In this document: positions 47,836 to 60,361 of the stretch, in pieces
How positions within the stretch are numbered: the stretch's first letter is position 1
Layout: each line of letters begins with the position of its first letter
Origin: Nephrocerus scutellatus
Taxonomy: Eukaryota > Arthropoda > Insecta > Diptera > Pipunculidae
Reading direction: 5' to 3'
DNA length: 64,000 nucleotides
Assembly: GCA_947095585.1 (NCBI GenBank)
Contig: OX352763.1
Location: 49,060,481 to 49,124,480 of the forward strand
The notes under the pieces: generated by a model
Seen by the model: the letters and a program-made list of their open reading frames with translations, nothing else
What the model was told of the DNA's origin: nothing
The model's database searches: none
Made by a program: the position numbers and the translations under genes

Positions 47836-48276
47836 CGTAATCTCATCTCATCTTTAATCGTAATATCGGCCACAACGTCAAAAAGGTTTCACTTCAACCG
47901 CGCGTAAAAGTTACGCGCACTCTTTTTAAATTCTCTTAATTACTTCACTTGCCCGTGGCACGGATGTCGGTCGTCGGTCGTCTGTCGTGGAATCTTGCGA
48001 TCAATTTTTAGCCCACTTCCCAAAACCCGATTTTATTGAAATTGTTCACACATGTGTATTTCTGGAGACAACACTTTCTATTAAAATTTGTGGCTCGGGC
48101 CACGGGGCCGGGGGGCTCCCATACAAATATTTTACAAAATTTACTCGATCTTCTTCAAATTTTATACGCATGTGTATCTCCGATGGACAACACTTTTTGT
48201 AAAAATTTTGGAGACCCCGGGCCCCATGGTCATTGGGCCCCAATTTTTTTTTTTTTAAATCCCGATTTTTTTTTCT
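47836..48276. other. 440-bp insert of unknown origin in the satellite
   Basis: Interrupts the satellite at CATTTCTCA. GC-richer, with CGGTCGTCGGTCGTCTGTCG and two diverged repeats of about 115 bp: TTTTATTGAAATTGTTCACA ... GGGGCCGGGG and TTCAAATTTTATACGCATGT ... GGGCCCCATGG. Ends in T-runs before the satellite resumes with CTGGGATCTGGCC. No terminal repeats recognised. Confidence 0.6.
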
Positions 48277-49317
48277 GGGATCTGGCCAATAGGGTCTGGA
48301 ATTTTTGGAACCAAGCAGTTTCTCAAGGTATTCGTATGAAAATCGGAATGTAGGAATAATATGCGACTATAAGATTTGTTCCTATGGAAATTCTGGAATC
48401 TGACCAATAGGGTCTGGAATTTTTGGAACCAAGCCTTTTCTCAAGGGATTCGTATGAATCTCGGAATGTAGGACTAATATCCGACTTTAATATTTGTTCC
48501 TATGGAAATTCTGGGAGTTTTGGGAACCAAGCCATTTCTCAAGGGCTTCGTATGAAAATCGGAAAGTAGGAATAATATGCGACTATAAGATTTGTTCCTA
48601 TGGAAATTCTGGGATCTGGCCAATAGGGTCTGGAATTTTGGGATCCAAGCCATTTCTCAAGCGATTCGTATAAAAGTCGTAATGTAGGACTAATACGCGA
48701 TTATAAGATTTGTTCCAATTGAAATTCTGGGATCTGGCCAATAGGGTCTGGAGTTTTGGAACTAAGTAATTTCTTAAGCGATTCATATGAAACTCGTAAT
48801 GTAGGACTTATATGCGACTATGAGATTCGTTCCTATGGTAATTCTGGGATCTGGCCAATAGAGTCTGATTCTGGAAACCAAACCATTTCTGAAGCGATTC
48901 GTATGAAAATCGGAATATAGGACTAATATGCGACTATTAAATTTGTTCCGGTGGAAATTCTGGGATGTGGCCAATGGGGTCTGGAGTTTTGGGAACTAAG
49001 TAACTTCTAAAGCGATTCGTATGAAACTCGGAATTTAGGACTTATATGGGACTATGAGATTCGTTCCTATGGAAATTCTGGGATATGGCCAATAGAATCT
49101 GATTCTGGAAACAAAGCAATTTCTCAAGCGATTCGTATGATACTCGGAATATAGGACTAATATGCGACTATAAGATTTGTTCCTATTGAAATTCTGGGAT
49201 GTGGCCAATAGGGTCTGCAGTTTTGGGAACTAAGCCATTTCTCAAGCGATTCGTATGAAACTCGGTATGTAGGACTAATATGCGACTACAAGATTTGTTC
49301 CTATGGAAAGCCAATGA
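48277..49317 (+). repeat. 118-bp satellite, block 2 (about 9 monomers)
   Basis: Same orientation and variants as block 1. It breaks off in the short-variant monomer (GGAAAGCCAATG) straight into TTTAGR repeats. Confidence 0.92.
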
Positions 49318-49960
49318 GGTTTAGATTTATAATAAGATATAGATTCAGATTTAGGATAAGGTTTTGATTTAGATATAGATTTAGGTTTAGAATTGGGTTT
49401 AGATTAAGATTTAGGTTAGGATTTAGGTTTAGATTTAGAATTGGTTTAGGTTTAGATTTAGGTTTTTAGATTTAGGTTTTAGATTTAGATTTAGATATAG
49501 ATTTAGGTTTTTAGATTTAGGTTTTAGATTTAGATATAGATTTAGGTTTAGAATTATGTTTAGATTAAGATTTTTGATTGGATTTAGGTTTAGATTTAGA
49601 TTTGGTTTTAGACTTAGATTTAGGTTTAGATTTAGGTTTAGATGTAGATAAAGATTGATGTTTAGATTTATATTAAGATATAGATTCAGATTTGGAATAA
49701 GGTTTTGATTTAGATATAGATTTAGGTTTAGAATTATGTTTAGATTAAGATTTTGGATTGGATTTAGGTTTAGATTTAGATTTGGTTTTAGACTTAGATT
49801 TAGGTTTAGATTTAGGTTTAGATGTAGATAAAGATTGATGTTTAGATTTATATTAAGATATAGATTCAGATTTAGTATTAGGTTTAGATCGAGATTTAGA
49901 TTTAGGTTTCGACTAAAATTTAGGTTTTGGATTTAGATTTTTTAGTAAATGGATAGATAG
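49318..49960 (+). repeat. TTTAGR degenerate hexamer minisatellite, block 2
   Basis: Same unit type as block 1. An internal longer repeat of about 180 bp (AATTATGTTTAGATTAAGAT at about 49551 and 49730). Confidence 0.9.
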
Positions 49961-49995
49961 ATAGTGAGATAAATGGTAGTTAAATATTTAAAATC

Positions 49996-50286
49996 ATATC
50001 TTTTCGTAGAGGGTAGAATGTTAGGACCTGAATGAGAGTGATGTCCCAAGGCATATGCCCGGGCAGCGACAGACATCCTGGTGGTGATATCCTGCATCTA
50101 ACCTAGCCGAAACAAGCGAAATAATGTAGAACATATTTGAAAGATAGTAGGATGGATATATAGAAGGACGGGGAATTATAATTAGAAAGTCAGGATGATG
50201 GAAAATTAGAAAGATAGATAGATAGAAAGAGTGTAAGTGTGGAAAAGTGTGAAAAGTGTGTGTGTGTGTATGTGTGTGTGTGTGTG
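49996..50286 (+). repeat. Dispersed repeat A, copy 2, ending in (TG)n
   Basis: Matches 42310-42531 and then the GATA/AGTGTAAGTGTGG tail at 43850-43910. Its (TG)n (50256-50286) is the insertion site of the R1-clade LINE; copy 1 gives the unoccupied arrangement. Confidence 0.78.
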
Positions 50287-50487
50287 TTTTTTTTATGGCT
50301 GTGCCAAAGGTGGGGAATCTTCTAAAAGATACCAGTAGAGCCCTCCAGGGGTACTAGCATGCACGATTCGTAAACCTGAATATTCGTACCAGGAATTACG
50401 CATACGTACTAAACCCTCCTTACACACTTCAACCACTCGCCCCATGGGACTGCCGTTATGTATTACATCACGGGGCTGGTTAGCAGA

Positions 50488-53475
50488 TTACTCTATGCCT
50501 TCTGCATCTTCTGCTGCTGCTGATCGCCTTATATTTTCGATTCTTCGCAGCTCGTTTTGCACATTCGTTACGAATACACACACTTCTGTCCACTTATCCT
50601 CGGATCTTTGCATTTCTTCTAAAAGGACGTGTGGACTTGGCAGGTTGCTTCTCCATTCTCTGAAGCGTCTGCAATGGAAAATCGCATGCTCTGTGTCTTC
50701 TTCCATGTCTGGACAATCTGGGAAAAAAGGTGAGCTATCGTGTCCAAATCAATAAAGATATTTTCGATAGCCGCCATGGCCTGACAGAAACTGCGTAAAT
50801 TGGTAGTTGCAGTTACCGTGAGATCGGTTTGTCCAATTCTCAATGTTCGGGATCAGCTTGTAGGTCCATCTTCCTTTCAAACTTATGTCCCACCGGTCTT
50901 GCCATACAGCCATTGAGGTGGCCTTTTCTTCCTCTTTGATCATTTCGATTGTTCGTTGGTCCTGTTGTGATAAGGCTCTTCTATTGTAGATCCTAAGCAT
51001 TTCATCTGCGAGGATGTCTACTGGAACCATTCCTGCTATAACGAGGGCAGCATCACCGGAGATCGTTCGGAACCCGCTGATCATCCTTAGTGCACTGAGT
51101 CAGTATATAGACGATAAGTTTCTTCTTATTTCTTTAGTCACCAGTGCATCCGCCCAAACTGGGGCTGCGTAAAGGAGGACTAAGCTGACTACTCTAGACA
51201 TTAGGACCCTCCTTGTATATCCTGGTCCTCCAACGTTTGGCAGAATCCGGAATAATGCTGCCTGCATCTGGGAAGCCTTTTTGCTCGAGTAGTCCACGTG
51301 TATTTTAAAACGGAGCCTATTGTCAAGCATTACTCGTAGGTATTTGACAAAATCCTTTGATCTAATAGTCTGGTTACCAACTCGTATATTTATGTATGCT
51401 ATATTTTTCCGGCTGGTAATCAGGACTGCTTCCGTTTTATGGTCGGCTAATTCTAAACCGACGGATACTAGCCATTTTTTGATTTGGCCAACTGCTTCAT
51501 TCGTGGCTGACTCTATTCCATTGATTGTCTTTGACACTGTGACAACGGCGATGTCGTCAGCGAATCCAAATATTTGTACGCCTGGTGGTAATGCTAGTCT
51601 TAGAACTCCATCGTACATAATATTCCATAGAAGGGGACCCAGCACCGATCCTTGTGGGACTCCTGCGGAGACGTTATAGTACTTTGTACCCTCATTGGTT
51701 TCGTACCTCAACCTTCTATAACTTAAGTAGCTTGACAATATCTTCCTTATATAGTATGGTGCATCCATTCTGGCGAGTGATCTTCTTATTGAGGACCATT
51801 TTGCAGAGTTAAAGGCGTTTTTTATGTCCAGTGTCACTACTGCACAATATTCCTTTGTGCCCCACCGCCATCTTTTTCCTTCAATCGCATTCTTTGCTAT
51901 ATTGACCACCGCCTTTATGGCGTCGACAGTCGAGCGCGATTTTCGAAACCCGAACTGATGATCTGACAGTGCTCCTTTATTATCCGCTATATTAAGCAAT
52001 CTGTCATATATGATCCGCTCGAGTATCTTTCCCATTGTATCTAGTAGGCATATTGGGCGGTACGATGATGGTTCGCCCGGTGGTTTGTTTCCCTTTGGAA
52101 GTAATAGTAAATGCTGCAGTTTCCAAGGTTCAGGGAAAACTCCTTCATCTAGACACTGTTGCATGCATGTCATGAACATGTCCGGCCTACTTCGGATGGC
52201 GGCTTTCAATGCTTTATTAGGAATGCCATCGGGTCCAGGAGCTTTGTTGTCTCGTATTCTTTTACTTGCGTTCACGAGTTCATCAACTGTTAGCCTTGGA
52301 ATACTTTCTGTGCTAATTTCTCTTATTATGTTGCACATAGTATATGGTCCTTTCGGAAATAGGTGTTCTACGATGGACCTAAGCTTTGTTGGGCATGATA
52401 TTTGCGGGGTCCTACAGCCTTTTAGCTTTGCCATAACTATTTTGTATGCTGTGCCCCAGGGATTGATGTCCGCCTCGTCACATTGTCGTTTGAAGCACTT
52501 CGACTTGCTTTCTTTAATTGCATTTTTTAAATTTCGTCTAGCTAATATTAGCATATCAAGACGTTCTTGAATGTCTGATCCCCTTCTTAAGCGCTGCACT
52601 CTACGTCTGGCTTGTAAGCAGGCAGCTCTCAGTGCTTTTATCTGCTCATTCCACCAGTAGCAGTGTACACCTCTCTTGCTAGGTCTTCTCCTGGGCATAG
52701 CTGCGTCGCACGCTGTAGTGATTATACTGGTAAGTTGTTGCGACAGGATCTCAGATGTTCCGCTTTCGATTAGGAAGCTTGAGTTTATGATTTCCTCAAA
52801 CATTTCTTTATCAAGGAACTTGTCTTTCCATTTAGGTCCCCCTAATTTTGGGCGTTGCACGGCTTTTTTTTCTTTAATTTCAATTACAATCGCCTGGTGG
52901 TCGCTGTGCGTATAGTCTTCGCTGACGCGCCATTTTATCATCCGCAGGAGGGAACTGCTAGCGAAGGTAATATCGATGATCGATCCCCTTCCTGCTTTGC
53001 GATACGTATTTGCTCGTCCCGTGTTAGCTATGCCTATATTTAATGAGGCGAACGATTCTAGCAGATAATGTCCTCTGCTATTAGTAAATCTGCTGCCCCA
53101 GTCTGTTGCCCAGGCATTGAAGTCTCCGCCTATAACCACTGGAGCTCTTCCTCGAGCATCGGTCGTTAAATTTTCTATCATTCCTGAGTATTCGCTCATC
53201 GTCCAGCTGGGTCTTGCGTAACAACTATAAAAGTTGATTCCATTTATTTTTGCCCGTACGAAGCCCTCCGCCTGCCCGTCTACATCTTGGAAGGCATGTC
53301 TCCCGCAAATCCATATTGCAGCTTTTTCTGTTTTGTCACATGCCCAAGCGTTGATGTCACGAGATTTGTACGGTTCGCTTATTAAAATTATGTCCGCTCT
53401 CTCGTCTTTAGCCGTCTGTGACAGGATATCCTGTGCTATCTCGCAGTGATTTAGGTTTATCTGGATAACCTTCAT
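50488..53475 (-). pseudogene. R1-clade LINE ORF2 (endonuclease-RT), two in-frame TGA
   Basis: 996 codons in one frame, the usual R1 ORF2 length. N-terminal APE-like endonuclease: MKVIQINLNHCEIAQDIL, GGDFNAWATDWGS, THSDHQAIVIEI. RT: NKAPGPDGIPNKAL, YRPICLLDTMGKILERII, VTLDIKNAFNSAKW, AGVPQGSVLGPLLW and GFADDIAVV (catalytic FADD). C-terminal zinc-like region ending DCPDMEEDTEHAIFHCRRF. TGA at 51100-51102 replaces an Arg codon that the fragment at 56.1 kb still has (SSIYRLSALRTISGF), and TGA at 50749-50751 follows GGYRKYLY. Its ATG overlaps the ORF1 stop (ATGA at 53472-53475), as in related elements. Confidence 0.9.
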
Positions 53476-54583
53476 ACTTTTCTGCTGGCGATAGCTCTCC
53501 TAAAGACTGGGCATTTGCTGCTGCCCGCTACATGCTTCGCATCTTCTGGGTGTTCCTTTCTACAGAACATGCACGAAGGCTCCTTTGCGCAAGACTTAGC
53601 TATGTGGCCCTCATCCCCACATCTTCTACACAGCTTGGAGCGATCTTCTCCGTTTTTACACTGCTTGGCAATGTGCCCAAATTCCAGGCATTTGAAGCAC
53701 TTTTTGAGGAGTGTCCGTTCGCGGATGCGACACACTACCCACCCGATTTTTATCTTCTGTGCTTCCAGCAGCTTCTTTGCTTTTGCATTTGGAAGGCTGA
53801 TAGTCGCCGTTTGGGTTCCACCATATGCTTTCCTCAGCGATATAAAGTCTGACGGTGTGACGCCTTCGACTCCGGCTTGGACTTCGATTGATTCACAAAT
53901 GTCTTCTTTTGTGGTGATCTCATCGATGTCTTTCAGCTCGATGCTAGTGCGTTGGGTGAGGGTTCTTACGTTTGCTTGTTCGCCTAACGCCTCACTTATG
54001 ACGCTTCTTTTAAATTCCGCTGTCTTGTCACTTGTCTCCTTCAATTGAATTAAGAGTTCACCTTTTTGTGTCCTTCTGAACCTAGATACTGCTTTTCCAA
54101 TTGTTTCTAGTTTTGGATCAGCCTTCACGTTGCGCAATATCTGCGCATAGGATATTTCGGCTGCTTCCTTTTTTGCTCCATTGAAGCTTTGAGCCATGGA
54201 GAGGTTTGAGATGAGGTGTGATTAACCATCTTCTCCTGAGTCTTCTTGTTATTAATGTAGATAGCCGATAACTCATAGAGGTTTTTAATGCTATCAATCG
54301 CATCCCGCATGGCTTGATGGATGGAACGTCTTTTTCCATCTTCCAAAATTTCTACCAGTCCCTTGATCTGCTCTCCTAGTTTATGAAAGTCAGATTTGCC
54401 GGGGCTGGCTTCCTTTATCACCTTTCTTGTTTCCGGTGATTCGCGCCTTTGTGACGTTTGGGCCACTGGTGATCTCGCCATCTTCGAACTCCTTTTAAAA
54501 GAATTCACATTCTCCTCTCCTACAACTCCTTCTACTTCTCCTCCTCCTAAATTCTGGGAATTCATTGTAAATTGGGTCCCCAC
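53472..54583 (-). pseudogene. R1-clade LINE ORF1 (gag-like, CCHC knuckles), one frameshift
   Basis: N-terminal part 54125-54583 (MGTQFTMNSQNLGGGEVEG; a better start may be MNSQNL at 54565). Near 54195 the frame shifts to the 241-aa part (53472-54197) starting MAQSFNGAKKEAAE. This ends with CFKCLEFGHIAKQC and CRRCGDEGHIAKSC (both CX2CX4HX4C) and a third, looser CMFCRKEHPEDAKHV...C. ORF1 proteins of this clade bind the element RNA and guide it to its target. Confidence 0.88.
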
Positions 54584-56297
<1,714 letters not shown>

Positions 56298-56970
56298 TTT
56301 TGGGAACCAAGCCATTTCTCAAGCGATTCGTATGAAAATCGGAATGTAGGACTAATATGCGACCATTAAATTTGTTCCTGTGGAAATTCTGGGATTTGGT
56401 CAATAGGGTCTGGAGTTTTGGGAACTAAGTAATTTCTAAAGCGATTCGTATGAAACTCGGAATGTAGGACTTATTATGAGATTCGTTCCTATGGAAATTC
56501 TGGGATCTGGCCAATAGAGTCTGATTCTGGAAACCAAGCCATTACTCAAGCGATTCGTATGAAACTCGGAATGTAGGACTAATATGCGACTATAAGATTT
56601 GTTCCTATTGAAATTCTGGGCAATAGGGTCTGCAGTTTTGGGAACTAAGCCATTTCTCAAGCGATACGTATGAAACTCGGTATGTAGGACTAATATGTGA
56701 CTGCAAGATTTGTTTCTATAGAAAGCCAATGGGGTCTGAATTTTTTGTAACCAAGCCATTTCTCAAGCGATATGTATGAAACTCGGAATGTAGGACTTAT
56801 ATGTGACTATGAGATTTGTTCCTATGGAAATTCTGGGATCTGGCCAATAGAGTCTGATTATGGAAACCAAGCCATTTCTTAGGTGATTCGTATGAAACTC
56901 GGAATGTAGGACTAATATGCGACTATAAGATTTGTTCCTATTGAAATTCTGGGATGTGGCCAATAGGGTC
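56298..56970 (+). repeat. 118-bp satellite, block 3 (about 6 monomers)
   Basis: The last ~280 bp (56690-56970, including TCTGATTATGGAAACC and CATTTCTTAGGTGATTCG) match 62765-63045 closely, forming the left flank of a segmental duplication. Confidence 0.92.
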
Positions 56971-57542
56971 TTTTTTTTTTTTTATAATTCGCGCACGCTT
57001 CAAGGGGTTCGCACCCTTATAATGCTCGGTTATATGCTTGGCACAGCGTGGGCGTTAAGGAAGAGGAGGAGAGAAGAGAGAGAAGAATGCCTGTGGATCA
57101 TAGTGATGTCGGAAGACATAGCTTGGCAGAGCATTCCACATACGAGTTGTACGGCTGAAGAACGAATCCCTGCGGTTTTGTATTCTATCTAGCTGATGCA
57201 AAGTAGTCTGAGGCGCACCAGACCAGATATGGCAATTGTACTCAAGTTTTGGATGAATAAAAGCCTTGTAAATGGTAGCCAGATCAAAGGGAGTGAAATA
57301 TTTCTTGCACCGGGCTAGAAAACCTAAACATTTCGCAGCATTTTTAGCGACGGTAAATATGTGGTCATTCCAACGAAGCTTGTCGTTAACGCACATACCG
57401 AGAATTGCGAGATTTTCAGTTTCCTCGATGCAAGTGCCATTCATGGATAATGGCACGGGGTTTAGGATTCGCTTGGACGACAGGAGACAGCATTGGGTTT
57501 TGGAAGCGTTAAATTCTACTCGATTGATTTCTCCCCATTGTA

Positions 57543-57657
57543 AAGGGTGTTTTTTTGGGAGGTTTGTTTTTCCGATAGATGTCGTTTTATATTATGACAG
57601 TTGTTTTGACAGCTCAAAGTGGCATTTCTACTCAGTATTGTTTGGCAAATCATTATG

Positions 57658-57692
<35 letters not shown>

Positions 57693-57856
57693 ACATTTGT
57701 GAAAAATAGTCGTGGTAGATATATGCCAGAAATTGTGTTTAAATGTTAAATGCCAAAAAATTATCTACCAAATAAAAAAAAAATTTTGGTCATTTCATAA
57801 TTTTATATGTGTTTTATTCAAAAAAAAAATCGGCAACCTCTTAAAAAAACACCCGT
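57543..57856 (+). mobile_element. MITE derived from the rosa-like mariner, copy a (poly-A core)
   Basis: 314 bp, TA on both sides (57541-57542 and 57857-57858). Terminal AAGGGTGTTTTTTTGGGAGG and its inverse at 57837-57856 match the full mariners. The outer 115 bp equals the mariner from its TIR to the transposase start (CATTATGA), then 33 A (57658-57690), then TGACATTTGTGAAAAATAGT, the last codons of the transposase (TFVKNSRG), and the 3' UTR. About 1 kb of coding sequence is thus replaced by a homopolymer. Confidence 0.9.
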
Positions 57857-57864
57857 TAGATATA

Positions 57865-58055
57865 ACGTGTTTTTCTGGCATATGGCTACCACGACTATTT
57901 TTCACAAATGTCATTTTTTTTTTTTTTTTTTTTTTTTTTTTCATAATGATTTGCCAAACAATACTGAGTAGAAATGCCACTTTGAGCTGTCAAAACAACT
58001 GTCATAAAATAAAACGACATCTATCGGAAAAACAAACCTCCCAAAAAAACACCCT
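57865..58055 (-). mobile_element. MITE derived from the rosa-like mariner, copy b (inverted, end-deleted)
   Basis: About 190 bp in the opposite orientation to copy a and 8 bp away. Starts with about 11 bp of TIR (ACGTGTTTTT), skips directly to CTGGCATATGGCTACC, then a 28-T run (57914-57941) at the same place as the poly-A of copy a, then CATAATGATTTGCC and the other mariner end to CACCCT. In this copy a short frame joins ATG, nine Lys codons and MTFVKNSRG, but that is unlikely to be a gene. Confidence 0.85.
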
Positions 58056-59929
58056 ATGTTATGCTGTCAAGTTCAGAATTTAACGTGCTTAACATACGAA
58101 GTTGTTTGAGTTCCACATCAGAGGTGGAGGGACGTTCCTCAAACTTATATGAGAAGCTGAGAGTGCTGTCGTCAGCGAAAGAGTGAATTGGATTAGAAGT
58201 CACAGATAATAGATCATTAATAAAATTGAGAAAGAGTGTCGGGGACATAACAGAGCCCTGTGGAACGCCAGCATTTATGTGGTGTATTTCAGATTTGAAA
58301 CCGTCTAAAACAACTTGAATTGAGCGGTCCAAAAGATAGCTTCTAATCCATTGAAGCATTTTAATATCGACACCATAAGCACGCATTTTAGACAAAAGAG
58401 CTTGATGCCAAACTCTGTCAAATGCCTTTGAAATATCGAGTGCAACAGCTTTGCTTTCTCCAAAATGATGCAAAGATCGGTTCCACTGTTCGGTGAGATA
58501 AAACATCAAATCACCAGTAGAACGTTGCCCACGAAACCCATACTGCCGGTCACTAAGGATTACGTTGGTTTCAAGATATTTCTTAAGCTGATAATTGATC
58601 AGCGTTTCCATGACCTTGGAAAGAATGGATGTAAGTGCTATGGGTCGGTACGAAGAAGGAGACGACGGTTCGCCTTTTTGGGTATGGGCTGAACAAATGT
58701 TGTTTTCCAACTTCTCGGGAAGAGTCCAGAAGAATAGGATAGATGGAAAAGCTTACGCAATGGTAATGCCAGCTTGGAAGAACACCTCTTCAGAACTAAT
58801 GGAGAAATACCATCTGGACCAGCGGATTTGTGTGTGTTGAGATCATTTAAAACTCTAGCAACTGCACGAGTACGAAAAAATATATGTCCCATAGAGTGTT
58901 CAATACTCTGAGGTGCAGGAGGCGGCAATGCACAATCTGGAAGCGTAGAGCTAGCTGCGAAATGCGCAGCAAACAGATTGGCCTTGTCCATAGAGCTGAC
59001 AACTGGAATGTCATTATAAATGAGCGTTGGAATCGACGACGAGGCTGAATTTTTGATTCTTTTCACGAAAGACCAAAAATTTTTACTACCTTTGGGACAT
59101 TGTAGTATTTTTTGCCTTAATTTTCGGTCGTAGGCGAATTTGACTCGCCGAAAATGGGCATGCCATACTATTCTTTTGGAAGTTTTTTTTCTAACTACGT
59201 GGTTTATTAGCGAGAAATTAGCTGATACTACACAATGGTCTGATGAGCCTAGGGGCGATAATACATTGCCGGAGTATTTATCAGGACGAGAGGTAAGGAA
59301 CAAGTCAAGGGTGTTTGCGGAATGATTTGCAATGTCAGGTATTCGTGTAGGCTCATTTACAAGCTGAGTAAGGTGATTAAACTCAGCGAATAACTCAACA
59401 CACCTTCCTTAGAGTGTTGTCTGGCCAGAATGGCGAAGCCACCCAGAATTGTGTACATTGAAATCGCCGCAATAACGATTTCATTTTTACGATTTCCAAT
59501 TCTTAAGATGGAATCAGACAGTGCATTAAACTCGCTCTGAGTTGAAACACTGTCTAAGTGGGAGCTTCTGTAAAGGAAACAGTAGTAGATGTTGCACTCT
59601 TGTACCTTTACTTTGAGCCAAATGAAATTGAATTCCGGATTGGAACTTTGGCTAAATTGAGGCAAAAGCTGAAACGTAACATCACTACGGACATAGATTG
59701 CGAGTCCGCGTCGAGGGAAAAATAATGGCACCAAGCTATACCCAGGTAGATTAAATTCCGATGCATCAGAATTATCAAATACCTGAGTTTCACTCAGTGC
59801 CAGAATTGCTGGCCTGTGGACATGTACATGGTTAAACACAGCGAACGATATCGTTCTCAGCCCACGTATGTTGCTGAGATCCACTCTGAAAACACACATA
59901 ACTACAACAAACAAACACACGAAACACAA

Positions 59930-60361
59930 CTTACCGCTTTTTTTTACCGAACTGAGAAGAATGTCTCAAAATGGATTATTAACACAAATTGTCGCCAGTG
60001 TTATGCCTTCACGACAAAATGAGTTAGATCACCAGAAGAAACAAACACTCACAATCCGTTATTCTAATAGCTAAAGAATTAGATCATCAACAGACTGCCT
60101 CATACAAAACATACGACAGTTATATTTCACCAATTTCTTTAGCTGCGATGATGGGATGGGGAACACGGACACTCACACTGCACTTTGCACTTCTTGGTCG
60201 GCGCCGATCACGCGAACCGTTGATTGTTTTGCGAGCACTTTAATTTTGTTTTTTTTTTGTTTTTGCGCAAGCACAATACACGACGTTGTTGTGCTTTTTT
60301 TTTTGTACTTCGCGTGTGCTGGAGTTCAGTACGACCGTGCGCAGCGGCGTTTGGGAGACAA
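59930..60361 (-). other. 5' region of the CR1-like LINE
   Basis: No coding signal. Contains T-runs (60247-60257, 60297-60306) and, at the very 5' end on the minus strand, AGTTGTCTCCCAAACGCCGC followed by TGCGCACGGTCGTACTGAA, which could be an internal promoter of the kind LINEs carry; this is inference only. Confidence 0.5.

Larger units (their letters stand above)
57055..59929 (-). pseudogene. CR1-like endonuclease-reverse transcriptase, broken
   Basis: Endonuclease from about 59900: VDLSNIRGLRTIS, ILALSETQVFDNS, RRGLAIYVRSD; then a frameshift, with GDFNVHNSGW read in another frame near 59450, a stop after GQTTL, and SRPDKYSGNVL ... GSSDHCVVSANFS at 59303 downwards. Linker and RT: SAGPDGISPLVLKRC, then a frameshift near 58690, SSYRPIALTSILSKVMETLI, QYGFRGQRSTGDLM, VALDISKAFDRVWH, AGVPQGSVMSPTLF and SFADDSTLSF (FADD). 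The MITE pair interrupts after LNSELDSI. The C-terminus (57055-57456) continues LRWNDHIFTVAKNAAKCLGF and SFFSRTTRMWNALPS. Confidence 0.85.
56971..60361 (-). mobile_element. CR1-like non-LTR retrotransposon, copy 1 (carries a MITE pair)
   Basis: About 2.9 kb of LINE excluding the inserted MITE pair (57543-58055). The 3' end is a 13-14 bp polyA (T-run at 56971) directly after satellite sequence AATAGGGTC. The 5' side contains about 430 bp without coding signal and meets the satellite at about 60361 (TGTCTGCAGTTTTGGG). No separate ORF1 is visible upstream of the endonuclease, which suggests a single-ORF type or loss of ORF1. CR1/L2-type assignment is tentative. Confidence 0.78.

Noticed and set aside
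45462..49317. Many 60-106 aa frames such as NRNKSYSRILVLHSEFHTN
   Set aside because: Periodic frames of the 118-bp satellite, which has no coding constraint visible.
50444..53449. Plus-strand frames of 100-190 aa over the R1-clade LINE
   Set aside because: Antisense shadows of ORF2; the minus-strand protein has full endonuclease and RT motifs.
57795..57980. 61-aa frame with a poly-Lys run as a micro-protein of the MITE
   Set aside because: In frame only in copy b; copy a has a different A number and a stop. No evidence for expression.
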